Shown here in pieces: positions 1-10,357 of a stretch of DNA of 64,000 bases (positions are counted from its first letter, which is position 1; each line of letters starts with the position of its first letter). The stretch is from Fistulifera solaris. Taxonomy: Eukaryota; Bacillariophyta; Bacillariophyceae; Naviculales; Stauroneidaceae. Below the pieces are notes generated by a model that was given only the letters and a program-made list of their open reading frames with translations, was not told the DNA's origin and did no database searches. The DNA lies in the NCBI GenBank assembly GCA_030295235.1, contig AP026153.1, positions 186,001-250,000 on the forward strand, written 5' to 3'. The position numbers were made by a program, and so were the translations under genes.

Positions 1-200
1 CAACCCGAAGACAAGGAACCTCATTACGGCTAACGAGAGGATTTTAATGGAAGGGTTGCTACAAAACTACCGAACGGAGAAACAAATTCTCTCCTGTCGA
101 TGTACGCTTGCAAGTAATTAAGCAATCAATGTTTCACTGTTTCTGTTTTTATACTTTTTAAAATCCACCAAACTACTTTTTTTCCTTTGATTCTTTTGCA

Positions 201-1924
201 TTAAATCAAATCGGCCACGTCCATGGGCATTTCGGTAATTTCCGTATTGTAGAATTGCTCAATATCACGCAAATAGCGGACATCATCTTCGGCCAAAAAG
301 TTAATGGCCACACCCTTACGACCAAAACGACCCGAACGACCGATGCGGTGAATGTAGTTCTCACGGTTCGTGGGCAAGTCAAAGTTGATGACCAAAGACA
401 CTTGCTGCACATCAATACCACGAGCCAACAAATCCGTCGTGATCAGGACACGCGAAGAACCGGTACGGAACTCTCGCATAATAATGTCACGCTCGCGCTG
501 GTCCATGTCTCCGTGCATGCACGAGACGGTGAAATCGCGCTTCTGCATCTCTTCTTGCAACCAGTCGACCTTGCGTCGGGTGTTGCAGTAAATAATGGCT
601 TGCGTGATAGTCAGCGTCTCGTACAAATCACACAAGGTATCCAACTTCCACTCCTCCTTGTCTACGGCAATGTAGAATTGCTTGATACCTTCAAGGGTCA
701 ACTCGTCCTTCTTGACCAAGATGCGGACGGGTTCGCGCATGAATCGCTCCGTCACTTCCAAGACGTCCAACGGCATGGTCGCGGAAAAGAGACACACTTG
801 CACCGATTCGGGCAAGAACTTGAAGATATCATAAATTTGATCTTTGAAACCACGCGACAGCATCTCATCGGCCTCATCCAAAAAAAAACTGTTTAATGTG
901 GTCGAGACGGAGGGCCCGACGGTTGATCATGTCGTATACACGTCCGGGAGTACCGACTACCACGTGCACACCGGCTTGCAAGGTGCGAATGTCATCGCGG
1001 ACGGCGGTTCCACCGACACAGGCGTGCACGGCAATGTCCATGTAATCCCCCAAGGCCAAAACGACCTTTTGAATTTGCTGGGCCAATTCACGTGTGGGGG
1101 CCAAAATGAGTGCTTGACATTCCTTGACTTTTGGGTCAACCTTGGCAAGAGTACCAATGGCGAATGTAGCCGTTTTGCCCTGTGAAAGAGAGGAAAAGTA
1201 GTGAGAGTGTGTAGGGGGGGATGCATCGACACTTTCACAGGAACAAACAAACGAATGAAGGAACCATCAAGGTGAAAGAATAGGTCCGTTTTCGAGTTAA
1301 TTGATTGTTATCAGACACATCGAGGGTAACTCTTTTCAGACTCGAAAGATGGTGTATAACAGAATTCATCATCCCTATTTATTCTAACAAGAGCATATAC
1401 ACAAGAATAGCACGTACCGTTCCCGACTGCGCCTGCGCAATCAAATCCCGTCCCAACATGGTGGGCTTGATCGCTCGTTGCTGAATTGCCGAAGGTTTCT
1501 CGAAACCGTAGGAATAAATTCCGCGCAACAATTCTTCCGGAATCTCCATGGCATCAAACGTTTCAATGGCTTCATCCCAATTCGAATCGAAATCGGCATC
1601 CGTCAATCCGCCGGGAGGAGCGGCCGCGGCTTCGCCCCCTTCATTTACTGGTTCATCTCTATCAAAGTAGTATTAGTATTAAAGTGTTGAATAGAGGAAA
1701 AATTGACAGAAAATGAGACTTGGACGGGCAGGAATACAGCAACGACAGCGGGCGCGCAGCGAGAAAAAATGAAACCTATTCAAACGAGTTCCCGACGATA
1801 AAGACACGTTTTGAGCGCCCCTCGCTCGGCCCTGGAAGTCCTCGTGCGACGCTTTCCTGTGAAGCCCTTTCAACGATTCAGCATCGATTGCTACAACCAA
1901 CACGTACCGTGGATCTTCGCTCAT
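201..1924 (-). CDS. eIF4A: Translation initiation factor eIF4A (DEAD-box RNA helicase)
   Basis: ATP-dependent RNA helicase of the cytosolic eIF4F cap-binding complex, which unwinds 5'UTRs. Three exons fit: 1924-1908 (MSEDPR), 1658-1418 and 1179-201. Both introns start GTACGT, and the first has a TACTAAT branch-like site. Visible motifs are the Q motif ([13 protein letters not shown]), AQAQSGTGKT across the second intron, [22 protein letters not shown] and the C-terminal [11 protein letters not shown]. The total is about 411 residues, the normal eIF4A length. A run of nine T (coding strand, about 884-892), where eight are needed, breaks the frame just before DEAD. The protein continues perfectly after it, so this is probably a homopolymer error. 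eIF4A rather than eIF4AIII is inferred from the N-terminus. Confidence 0.95.
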
Positions 1925-2278
1925 GGTGCAATGCACACTTATGAGAGAGGAGAGCGAACGTAAAACAAGGCGCGCATTATTGTGTGGATAGGTGCATTGA
2001 CGGAAGACCTACAGACGGCGCATGCGTGTACACTGACTCCAAAAGTACAGGAAAACGGATGGCTCTTGGCGCGCTTTTTGGAAGGGGGAGATTTTATTTT
2101 CGCCTTGTTGTCGGACGCCGGACAAACCACGCGATCGCAGAATCGCGACGACATGCCGACAATTACTGTACAGTATTTCGAATTATCATCAAAGCATACT
2201 TCGCTTGGATGATAATACTTCCATGAAACTTAGGAACAGAATAATGAATAGCGTAGATTGAGTGATAGTTTGCATCGA
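1925..2278. other. Intergenic region between divergent genes
   Basis: Divergent promoter interval between eIF4A (minus) and the small helical protein (plus). It holds a perfect 12-bp palindrome TACTGTACAGTA at 2164-2175. No gene is supported here. Confidence 0.5.
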
Positions 2279-2551
2279 ATGAGTAACGCAATCGATTCCG
2301 TACGCGAAACGAACGAATCATTATCCGACGAAGAAGCCCGACTACAGGCCGAACTCGAAATCGTCACAAAAATGAGACAAGCGTTCACGGCAGCCTTGCA
2401 AATGTTGGAAGCGGCACGAGATGATTTGATCGAAATGGGATGGCGGATGGAGCGTTTGCAACAGGCCAGTGTGCAGTGTCGGACGGCGTGGCAAGAACAA
2501 TCAACTAAACCAAAAAACGACAAGCGTCACGATTTCGTGGGTGCACCGTAA
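2279..2551 (+). CDS. Small helical protein of unknown function (possibly Duo1-like)
   Basis: 90 residues from the first ATG (2279). The protein is almost wholly alpha-helical and highly charged, with heptad-like spacing between residues 5 and 75, and a short polar tail. It has no signal peptide, membrane segment or recognised catalytic motif. The N-terminal register (AIDSVRETNESL) followed by an L/M-rich helix loosely recalls the Duo1 subunit of the kinetochore DASH complex, but that is a weak resemblance judged by eye. The gene ends 12 bases before the convergent stop of the VTT gene. Coding status rests on an open frame of this composition, not on a recognised family. Confidence 0.45.
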   Translation: MSNAIDSVRETNESLSDEEARLQAELEIVTKMRQAFTAALQMLEAARDDLIEMGWRMERLQQASVQCRTAWQEQSTKPKNDKRHDFVGAP

Positions 2552-2562
2552 TAATGATAAGA

Positions 2563-4077
2563 CTATCTATTACGGCTGGGTGCTTCTTCCAAGACACGTA
2601 TTCGTTCCTGAGCGCGATGACGAATGGATTCCAATCGAGCCCGCCATGCCCGAATGCGAGACGAGGATTGTTTTGACAAATCTTCCGTTTCATTGTACCG
2701 GGGATCGGAATATTTCAGATAGGATTGCAACAAGATGGGACTCAGTACCAGTCCGTCACAAAACGATTCGGTAAAATCGAATCCTCGATTCGCGTACAAT
2801 TGTTCCGGACTGTCCGGACGCAGCGCCGGATTGCGACTCGGAGGAATGTCTTCGGCGTTGGTGTAATTCCATACTTTGGCTTGATATTCGGAAACGACGG
2901 TCGAGCGGACTCGTTCATCGGCTTCTTGGAGTGCTATTTGGAATCCAATGATCCATTCTGGTAGTTTCCATCCCAAGATTTCACGTTTGATGCTATCGTC
3001 TTTGTCCGAAGAAGATGTCTTTTTCTTTTCTTCTTCGACTTCTTGCAGAACCGCATCCCACGTCTCGGACGCCAATTGCGAGGCAAACACCCCAATCAAG
3101 ACACTCACCCCCAATGCCACCAACAACAACGTATCTTGCATTCCACCAGCATCTTGTTGAATGGACCCATCGACGATACTTTTTCCGAAATATCCCAAAT
3201 AACTATCTAACAAATACGGTTTGAGACTGCCCAAAAGATTCCTCCACAAAAGGGTCCCCACCCCACATTGGTGACACCATAGACGTAATTGTAGAGTCCT
3301 AACGGAATGGGCAGAATGGGTGCCAATCGCAACGTCAAAACGGCTTTGAGTCCATCTTTCGCCACGACTTTTTCAATGCCACGCAACGACGGATATTCTT
3401 CCAATAACTGTAAGGCTTTTTTGACGCACGGGAGTATTCAGTTTCGCCAAACCAAAGGCGACGGACGATCCCACCGTGGCGGCGGCCGCCGAAAGAATGG
3501 CGCCCTGCAAAACACCACCAAACAAGATTCCCGACGACAAGGCCAACACAATGCCGCCGGCATCCAAGCACAAACACTTGACGGCCGTCCATGCGGCCGT
3601 AAAGAGGAGTAATTTGGTGGTATAATCCATGGTTTCCGCTGTTTTTAAAATAGATTCCAATTGTTGTTGCAATTCCGGACTTTCCGTCATGAAATCCAAT
3701 CCCACCGCCGACACCAGTGCCGCCCGTCCTCCCACTCGCAATGCGACGGCTCCGGCGGCCACGAGAAACGCGGTGAACGTCAATGCCGTCTTGGTGTCTT
3801 CTTCTTTCTTGGTGTATAATACATTGCCATCGGCATCCCGGGGCAGGGCCGCGATGCGGGATTCTCGCAAAGCATCGGCCGATTTCAAAACCGCCCGAAT
3901 TTGTTTTCTGCGGGTGGTCAATATTTGCAGTCGTGCTTCTTCTTCATCATCATCATGGGGGCTTTGATTTAACACAACACGAGTTCGTGCAATCGAAGAA
4001 GAACGCGTGGAAAACGCCGACGCTGGTCCACACGCCGCCAATAGAATACTGCAAATGGCTACTTTGAATGACTTCAT
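2563..4077 (-). CDS. Plastid-targeted VTT/DedA-family membrane protein (TVP38/TMEM64 type)
   Basis: About 504 residues. The N-terminus is a signal peptide ending A-S-A-F, the diatom plastid import signal, so a plastid membrane location is inferred. Residues about 135-350 match the VTT (SNARE-associated Golgi/DedA) family: a hydrophobic G-rich stretch (LALSSGILFGGVLQGA), then R-L-A-P-I-L-P-I-P and GSLKPYLLDSYLG. Family members are thought to act in lipid or small-molecule movement across membranes. A hydrophobic helix near 3130 and a charged tail follow. Two single-base breaks occur, an extra A near 3418 and a missing T near 3234. The family motifs continue through both, so the gene is probably intact in the organism. 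Confidence 0.85.
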
Positions 4078-4497
4078 TGCTATTCGTTTGTATATAAGTT
4101 TAACAGGTCTTCAATGTTCCCTCTTCTAATATAAGGAATGCTTTTCAATTTTTTTTGCAACACATCATCCGATCACATCGTCGTCGCAAGTCGCAACGAT
4201 CATGAACACATCACCCATCAATCATGAATCATGAATGAAATGGCATTCAGGCTGTCGCACCGGGTGTTCGTGTTCGGGTAAGAGCGTTACCGGTGCGTCC
4301 TTCAAATTATACATTTTAGCCTACAGTACTATACAAGGACCTCACCTACGTCATTCATCGCGCGGACGCGTTTTGTTGTAAAAAACAAACGACGATGAAA
4401 GTCAAAAAAGATTGTCGAGCCGCTCTTGATTTCATTAATTTCTCTTTGCTTCATCATTCTATTACCCTTCTTTCACATCAACAACAACAACAACAAC
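4078..4497. other. Divergent promoter region between two plastid-protein genes
   Basis: 420 bp separates the start codons of the VTT protein (minus) and the plastid protein at 4498 (plus). The right end is A/C-rich with a (CAA)n run at 4480-4497 directly before the ATG, probably 5' leader. Sharing of this region suggests possible co-regulation. I identified no specific factor site. Confidence 0.4.
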
Positions 4498-5157
4498 ATG
4501 AAATTACTTGTTTGCCTACTCGTTGCGACGGCTTCCGCCTTTACCCCTTCCATTCCCTCTCGTCCTTCGACGACGCGGTTGTATTTAAAAGGCGCCGATA
4601 TGAGCGGCAATTCGTGGAAACCCGACAGTGAAAAGATGGGTTCGACAGATACCGGTGATTATTTTCCCGAAGGATACAATCCCGATATTGCCTTTACGGA
4701 TGGTTGGCAAGGCAGTCAAGCGTCATTGGCGGGCAACAAACGCAGTGGACCGGCGATTCCTGGATTGGAAAATTTGGGCGCCGATGCCACCATGTATGGT
4801 GGCATCACACAAGCTTCGGAAATTCCGGCCGGCATGGATTTTACACCTCCCTCCATTCCGGATGGAGTCTTTGAAATGAACGTGCAAGCAGTGGCCGGGA
4901 CCGCCAAAGAATTGTCCGTCAATCCGGTTTGTATGGGATTTGAAGATTATTATGCGGCGTTTGCGCCCGGATCGCATCCGTCCTTTTCGGTATCGCCCGC
5001 GGTCGGACGCATGGATCGTCGGGGTGGTGCACCCACCGTACTCAAAATTCTCTGTGCACCCCAAGGACAAACGGGTTTGCTGGAAGGCCATTTGGTGATT
5101 AATTTGCCCGATGATGGTACCAAGATCTATTATCAAGTCAAAGCGAATGCCGTGTAA
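4498..5157 (+). CDS. Predicted plastid protein of unknown function
   Basis: 219 residues from ATG 4498. The start was chosen because it gives MKLLVCLLVATASAFTP, a signal peptide with the A-S-A-F plastid-import cleavage motif and an S/T/R-rich transit-like stretch after it. The mature part is soluble, rich in G, P and D, without membrane helices. It ends in a beta-rich segment with G-H-L-V-I-N-L-P and Y-Y-Q-V-K-A. No family was recognised. Localisation in stroma or lumen is inferred from the presequence alone. Earlier in-frame ATGs exist (4426), but they would put residues in front of the signal peptide. Confidence 0.8.
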   Translation: MKLLVCLLVATASAFTPSIPSRPSTTRLYLKGADMSGNSWKPDSEKMGSTDTGDYFPEGYNPDIAFTDGWQGSQASLAGNKRSGPAIPGLENLGADATMYGGITQASEIPAGMDFTPPSIPDGVFEMNVQAVAGTAKELSVNPVCMGFEDYYAAFAPGSHPSFSVSPAVGRMDRRGGAPTVLKILCAPQGQTGLLEGHLVINLPDDGTKIYYQVKANAV

Positions 5158-5318
5158 GAAAATTTCGCGAATTATACGGCAAAATTAGAAACGCAATCAT
5201 CCGAGAACGTTTCGGATGGAATGGATTATTTGCCAACGATGTGCGTAGACGTATTGATTCAATATTATTATTGATTTTTTTATGTTAGGTATTATTCTCT
5301 ACGGATGATATATATCTC

Positions 5319-7005
5319 TTAAACCGTCATGGTGGGAATATCGGAATATCCATCACGCCGATGACGACTCGTCACACAATGGTGGTAGATGGCCATGACC
5401 ACGGCACCCAGTAAGAAACCGGCCACACCGACCTCCATACTGCTCCTACTATTGAAAGGAGTACAGGAAGGACACGTGGTGGGGCAAGGGACGATGGGCA
5501 TGGCGGTGACGGGAGCTCGTGTCGGAACTGCCGTGGGAGACGGAGGAATCCAGTACGTACAATCTTGAATACTGGCATTCCACCATCCATTCCCACAATC
5601 GGGAGGTGGACCTGGAGTGGGTGCCAAAGTGTCATCTCCCAAGATGAAATCCGCGATCGGTGGATTGAGACAAGCCAATGGGTCCATGTTGTCACGAAGA
5701 TTATTCGGCATCAAACCCGCGGCCGCAACATCACGGAAGGACAACAATTTGGCCCAGGAATCCAAGACTCCGACCGTGTTGTCATCATCATTGTACAATT
5801 TCCAAGCCGCAAACGACCAACCGAGACCTTTTTCATACGAAAACAGTTGCCGCGCCACAAAGGATTGACGATGACGGTACCACCAATCGGAATGAATCGT
5901 CTCATTGAAACGATCGCATTGTCCATAGTTTTGGAACTTTGGTGTACCTTGCCACACACAATTGTCAATGGAAGCATCAAAGCCACTCGATACGAGCACG
6001 GGAATGCCTTGAAAGCAGGTCGCATATTCCAATGGCGATCGTCCCAAACACGCCATGGATTCATGATAAAACAATTTTTGACGATCATCGAGACTGTTGG
6101 ACGAAGCAATGTCCGCTACCGTACTCGTATGATCCATCGATAAAGCACCCCACACGTACGAATCGTTGGCCGGCAACGTCGTTTTCATATGTTGGATCGT
6201 ACTCAAATTGATGGGAACATAGAGGGGCAGTGTTGCGTCGACGGCCCGCGCGGCGCGGAACGATTGCACCGAAGGCAACAGCAATGACATATCGTGTTGG
6301 ACGCAGAACTGTGCCGCCGCGGCAATTGCGGCATCGTTGTCGTCTCCTTCCAAGACCAAAATGGCTTGCAACTGAGCATCGTCGGCCATTTGGCGAATCT
6401 TTGACAACAACTCCAATAATTCTTCATTGCCGTCGTTCAAAAAAAAAGCCCGTGACGGGGAACGGAATTTGGACCGTATTCAATCCCAACTTGTGCATGT
6501 CGTGAAAATCTTGGGCGGTATAAAAGTGACGCTGTTGGTGCGGCGTCAAGGGTGTTCCACCGGTCGCCCAAGCAGCTTCCGTAAAGAGTCCGGCCAGTGT
6601 GACACTCCGAATCGTCGTCGTCAATGGCATTGTTGTTGTTGGGCAGTGCAATTGCGATAAACCACCCAATTCACAAGCAAAGGGATCCGATTCATGATGG
6701 GGAGTCGATTGATACACCGCTTCCACAAGCTGATTCAACACATCAACGGTTTCTTGTGCCGTCAAGTTACCTCCTTGATATTGTTGGACAATGGCATTCG
6801 CATCGGGCAATTTTACATTCGTAGCAAATTGCGGCGGCAAAGCCGTACATCCCCACGTCTGATTTTGGTATACAAAGGCACCCCGATTGCGTCCACACAA
6901 GGTGGCAAAGAAACTGAGACCCATGTCGTGCAATTGTGGCAACGTGTCGGCATTCACGACGGTCGGATCCAAACGACAAGTCGTCGGATGGTTAGGGTGT
7001 TTCAT
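5319..7005 (-). CDS. GH5-like (exo-beta-1,3-glucanase-type) membrane-anchored protein, probably catalytically dead
   Basis: About 561 residues, joined across one frame break (nine T where eight fit, near 6440). The fold is recognised by GLNTVQIPFPV early on and by a C-terminal block (D-N-C-V-W, then S-F-V-A-R-Q, then GWSFAAWKLYND) resembling the yeast Exg1-type end, G-W-x-F-W-x-W-K. The GEW nucleophile motif of that family falls at VLVSSGFDAS, so the catalytic Glu seems to be absent, and no clear N-E-P was found. A Pro/Thr/Cys-rich linker and one C-terminal transmembrane helix (G-F-L-L-G-A-V-V-M-A-I) anchor it. The 5' end is uncertain: a TTTTGCAG acceptor lies just upstream, so a signal-peptide exon may be missing. 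Confidence 0.65.
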
Positions 7006-7535
7006 CGTTGCACTGCTTCAATACGCGTTCGTCTGCAAAATGAAAGGATGGAATATTATTTATTCAATAATGATATTGTGTAGTTGGTGTGAGGGAATCT
7101 TTTCGGAGGAAATAGAGGTCCAGAAGAAAATGCAACTGCAACACTTATTTTTCGTTTTTGCGATCCGATGCTGCAATATTTCCAACGACGTCGACGTTTT
7201 CGGCTATAGTCTAAATATCTAGGGACCGGTACTCGATTCTGACGACCTCATGACGACGAGATGCAGTCATGGAGGAGACGTCTCAAGTACACTTTGGGTG
7301 GATATTGGATACACTTTGTAGCGACTACCGGATCCATGACAGACTACAAAGGACGGCAGTCGCTCAAACTAAATTCAACCTCAAACAAGAAAGAAAAGAG
7401 ATAATAGAACGACGAACAAACGCGCGACGACAACACTTTGAAATAAACCAAAATAGATCTTCTTCTCTCCTTCGTCATTCATTGACATCTATATTCTTGC
7501 ACAAATCATCATTTAACAAAGATGATAAACACAAA
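7006..7535. other. Divergent intergenic region; possible missing 5' exon
   Basis: 530 bp between the GH5-like gene (minus) and the metallophosphatase (plus). Near 7027-7035 the minus strand reads as a 3' splice acceptor with an AT-rich tract, so part of this interval is probably an intron and first exon of the GH5-like gene. I could not fix that exon. The plus-strand frame is open from 7269 but lacks a credible start before 7536. Confidence 0.4.
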
Positions 7536-9395
7536 ATGAATTTCCATTGTCGTTTCTTCTGTTTCTGTGCACTCGTCGTGTCAGTTTGCGGTCGTCGAAC
7601 AACGAATACTACTACGGTTACTAACATCATCACCACAATTCACCCTCCGAACAATCATGATTATTTATTCGCACAGGATATTACCATCCTGGTCGTGACG
7701 GATGTCCATTCCTGGGTGGGTGGTCATGGACCGAACGAACCGCATCTCAATATCAATTACGGTCACGTGGTGAGTTTTTACGAACGTCTGCGGCAACAAG
7801 CGCAACTGGCGCAAAAGGATTTGTTCTTCGTCATGAATGGCGATTGGATTGATGGTACCGGTCTTTCCTTCAATTTGACAGCATTGACACAAATATTACA
7901 ACAAATGCCGTGGGATGCCATCAATGTGGGGAATCATGAACTTTATCATGCACCCCTTTTGGAATTTATTACACAACCCGGTGGAATGATCGATTGGTTT
8001 GGTGACAAGTATTTGTCGTCCAATATTGTGTTGACAAAGACACAACAAACGTTGGGACAGCGTTACGTCATTTTGCAAGGAAATCACAGTGCCGTACTGA
8101 CGTTTGGATTCTTGTACAATATGAAAGATCACGTCGATACCGTCCAAGTGGAAGAAATCGAAGCGGTCGTCCAAGAAACGTGGTTTTTGGAGGCGCTGCA
8201 CAACCATACGTACGATGCCATTGTAGTGTTGGCACATATGCACGTCCAAGATCCGCTCGTCCAACTTCTATTAGAAAAGATACGAGAACAAGTGGGGAGG
8301 ACCATGCCGGTACAATTTATTACGGGACACACCCATATTCGTGATTATGCGATTCTCGATGAGTGGAGTACGTCCTTGGAGGCGGGACGGTTTTTGGATA
8401 CCATTGGTATCGTGTCGTTTCCTAAAGCCAATTCGACGACGACGACGACGACGAAGAATGCCACTCAATCATTATTTACGCATCATTTTCTGGATGCGAA
8501 TCAAGAAACGTTGCGTGCCGTACTGGACGTCGATAACATCGATACCCCCAAGGGCGTGGCATTGTCACAATTCATTGCCACCACACGAGAGGAATTGGGA
8601 CTCAATCAAATAATCAGTTGTGTTAATCAATCGTACTACACCACTGCGGCTCTGGATGACTCTTCTTCCTTAAGGAACTTCTTCATTCAAGAGGTTGTGC
8701 CCAACGTATTGCCCGGAAAACATGCTCTGATGTTGGACAAGGGTGATCTGCGGTATGATTTACTCAAAGGAAAAGTGCGACTGGATGATATCATTGCGGT
8801 GTCACCCTTCAACGACACTTTGTATTACTGGAAGGACGTTCCGGGAAGTGTGATTTTACAATTGAACGAATCGATCAACGTCCAACAGGATACCAGTTTT
8901 CTTCCCCTATTGCCATCTTACATTTTGGCACCGTCCGAGACGATTGTTCCCAGCACACGTTACGAACTCATGACATCCGAATTCGAGGTTCCATCGATCC
9001 GAGAAGCACTCGTGGCGATCTTTCCGAACGCAGTGGAAGCGAAACCCACGGAATTAACCGCGACACAACTGTGGCTGAACTATTTCCGTGAACACAATTT
9101 GTGCAGTATTCCACATCTTGAACCGAAGCCTCACCAAGACGAACCTAGCGAAAGCAATCGAAGCCAGGCCGGGGAGCCAGATTATTCGGAGGAAGATCAG
9201 ATGCGTCTATTGTTTGTGGGAGTTGCCATGGGGACTGTTCTGGTATTGGGTGCCATCCACCTACGACAACGAAGTCGCCAGTTTACGAAACTGAGGGCGG
9301 CACGAGAAGCGGCAATACTGAACGCTCGGCACGAGTTCTCGGAGGAAGAACCGTCATCGAAACACCAGGAAGAGAGTGAAGGCCTTTTTGTGTAG
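7536..9395 (+). CDS. Secreted, membrane-anchored metallophosphatase / 5'-nucleotidase
   Basis: 619 residues from ATG 7536, chosen because it starts a signal peptide (MNFHCRFFCFCALVVSVCG). The N-terminal calcineurin-like phosphoesterase domain has DVHSW, GDWIDG, GNHE, a later H, and GHTHIRD, which are the dinuclear metal ligands. The C-terminal domain (VLPGKHALMLDKGDLRY onward) fits the 5'-nucleotidase substrate-binding domain. One transmembrane helix (V-A-M-G-T-V-L-V-L-G-A-I-H-L) near residue 570 is followed by a short basic/acidic tail, so the enzyme would be extracellular or lumenal. A likely role is nucleotide or phosphoester scavenging; substrate specificity is inferred from family only. 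No breaks were seen. Confidence 0.88.
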   Translation: MNFHCRFFCFCALVVSVCGRRTTNTTTVTNIITTIHPPNNHDYLFAQDITILVVTDVHSWVGGHGPNEPHLNINYGHVVSFYERLRQQAQLAQKDLFFVMNGDWIDGTGLSFNLTALTQILQQMPWDAINVGNHELYHAPLLEFITQPGGMIDWFGDKYLSSNIVLTKTQQTLGQRYVILQGNHSAVLTFGFLYNMKDHVDTVQVEEIEAVVQETWFLEALHNHTYDAIVVLAHMHVQDPLVQLLLEKIREQVGRTMPVQFITGHTHIRDYAILDEWSTSLEAGRFLDTIGIVSFPKANSTTTTTTKNATQSLFTHHFLDANQETLRAVLDVDNIDTPKGVALSQFIATTREELGLNQIISCVNQSYYTTAALDDSSSLRNFFIQEVVPNVLPGKHALMLDKGDLRYDLLKGKVRLDDIIAVSPFNDTLYYWKDVPGSVILQLNESINVQQDTSFLPLLPSYILAPSETIVPSTRYELMTSEFEVPSIREALVAIFPNAVEAKPTELTATQLWLNYFREHNLCSIPHLEPKPHQDEPSESNRSQAGEPDYSEEDQMRLLFVGVAMGTVLVLGAIHLRQRSRQFTKLRAAREAAILNARHEFSEEEPSSKHQEESEGLFV

Positions 9396-10357
9396 ACATT
9401 TTCCTGGGTCGTTAGGTGGTTTCGTTCAAACAATGACTGCCGCAGGACGCTTGCTCGATGCCCATCGTTGGAGCTGCGACGGTATCCTATGCTTCGAAAG
9501 GCTGCTTCTAGGTTGGAAGTAATAATTATGTACTTCTATTAGTTAAAAGAGTCCTAGCTCTAGATCACTCCGCAACATAGCCACTATCCGACTCGAAACG
9601 GGAACGGTTGTGCTGTTGATCCGATTACTCCGCATTCGTTCGTGAAGTTCAACTTCGAACTGGAAAAAGTGGCGAACGAAACGCCACCCAGGCGGAGAAT
9701 AGATCGTAATCGTTAGCAGATCGTGAGCCTCGTGTCAGGTGTTCCAAGTTCAATTTCAATGTAGAATACCAAACGCAAGCAAACGATGGCACTTTTCTCT
9801 CTCACTAAACTAGGCTTTGACAAACTCAATTCTGATTGGCGGAAAAGAGTTGTCCGGATGACGCATTTGTACTTTTCCGCGCTCACAAGTCCGAAGCGAG
9901 TTAACAAGATGTTCGAAGATCACAGCATGCAGCGAATGCGGGTGAAACCTGGCGGAAAACAGGAAGCTCTTTCATCATTTTGATTGGCTGAATTGTTGAA
10001 GCTTCGATTAGATTCCCGTCGCTTCGAGAGTGATACACGATAATTACTTATGAAGTGGAGTACTGAAAATATACGATCCACGTGCGAATGTGCTAGCGCG
10101 CGGAAGAAATGTTGGAGGATGGGCGCAACCTCCGAGAGAAGCGTTGACGTATTCTTGTCTTGGAGGTACGTTTGTACTGAATACATCAGTCTCAATTATA
10201 GGACGCTCTACGGTCATTGTAGTATACTTTTGTACGTTTTCTGCGGTGGCTCCACTTATCCCCGCCAAACCGCTTGGATGATATTTCCGATGTTCGAGTT
10301 ACGAGGAGCGCATAATTTCGGACGGCCCACTTCGATTGGAAAGACTCTACCAAAGCC
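9396..10357. other. Intergenic region upstream of the HSF-type gene
   Basis: 962 bp without a supported gene. It contains a small hairpin (GTGGCG ... CGCCAC near 9671-9689), two TGATTGGC inverted-CCAAT-like sites (near 9833 and 9980), and a two-unit heat-shock-element-like GAAGCTTC at 9998-10005. All are short and unproven. Confidence 0.4.
9998..10005. promoter_or_regulatory. Possible heat-shock element (two units)
   Basis: GAAgcTTC, the canonical two-unit spacing of a heat-shock element, sits 353 bp upstream of the HSF-type gene. Two units occur often by chance, so autoregulation is only a suggestion. Confidence 0.2.
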
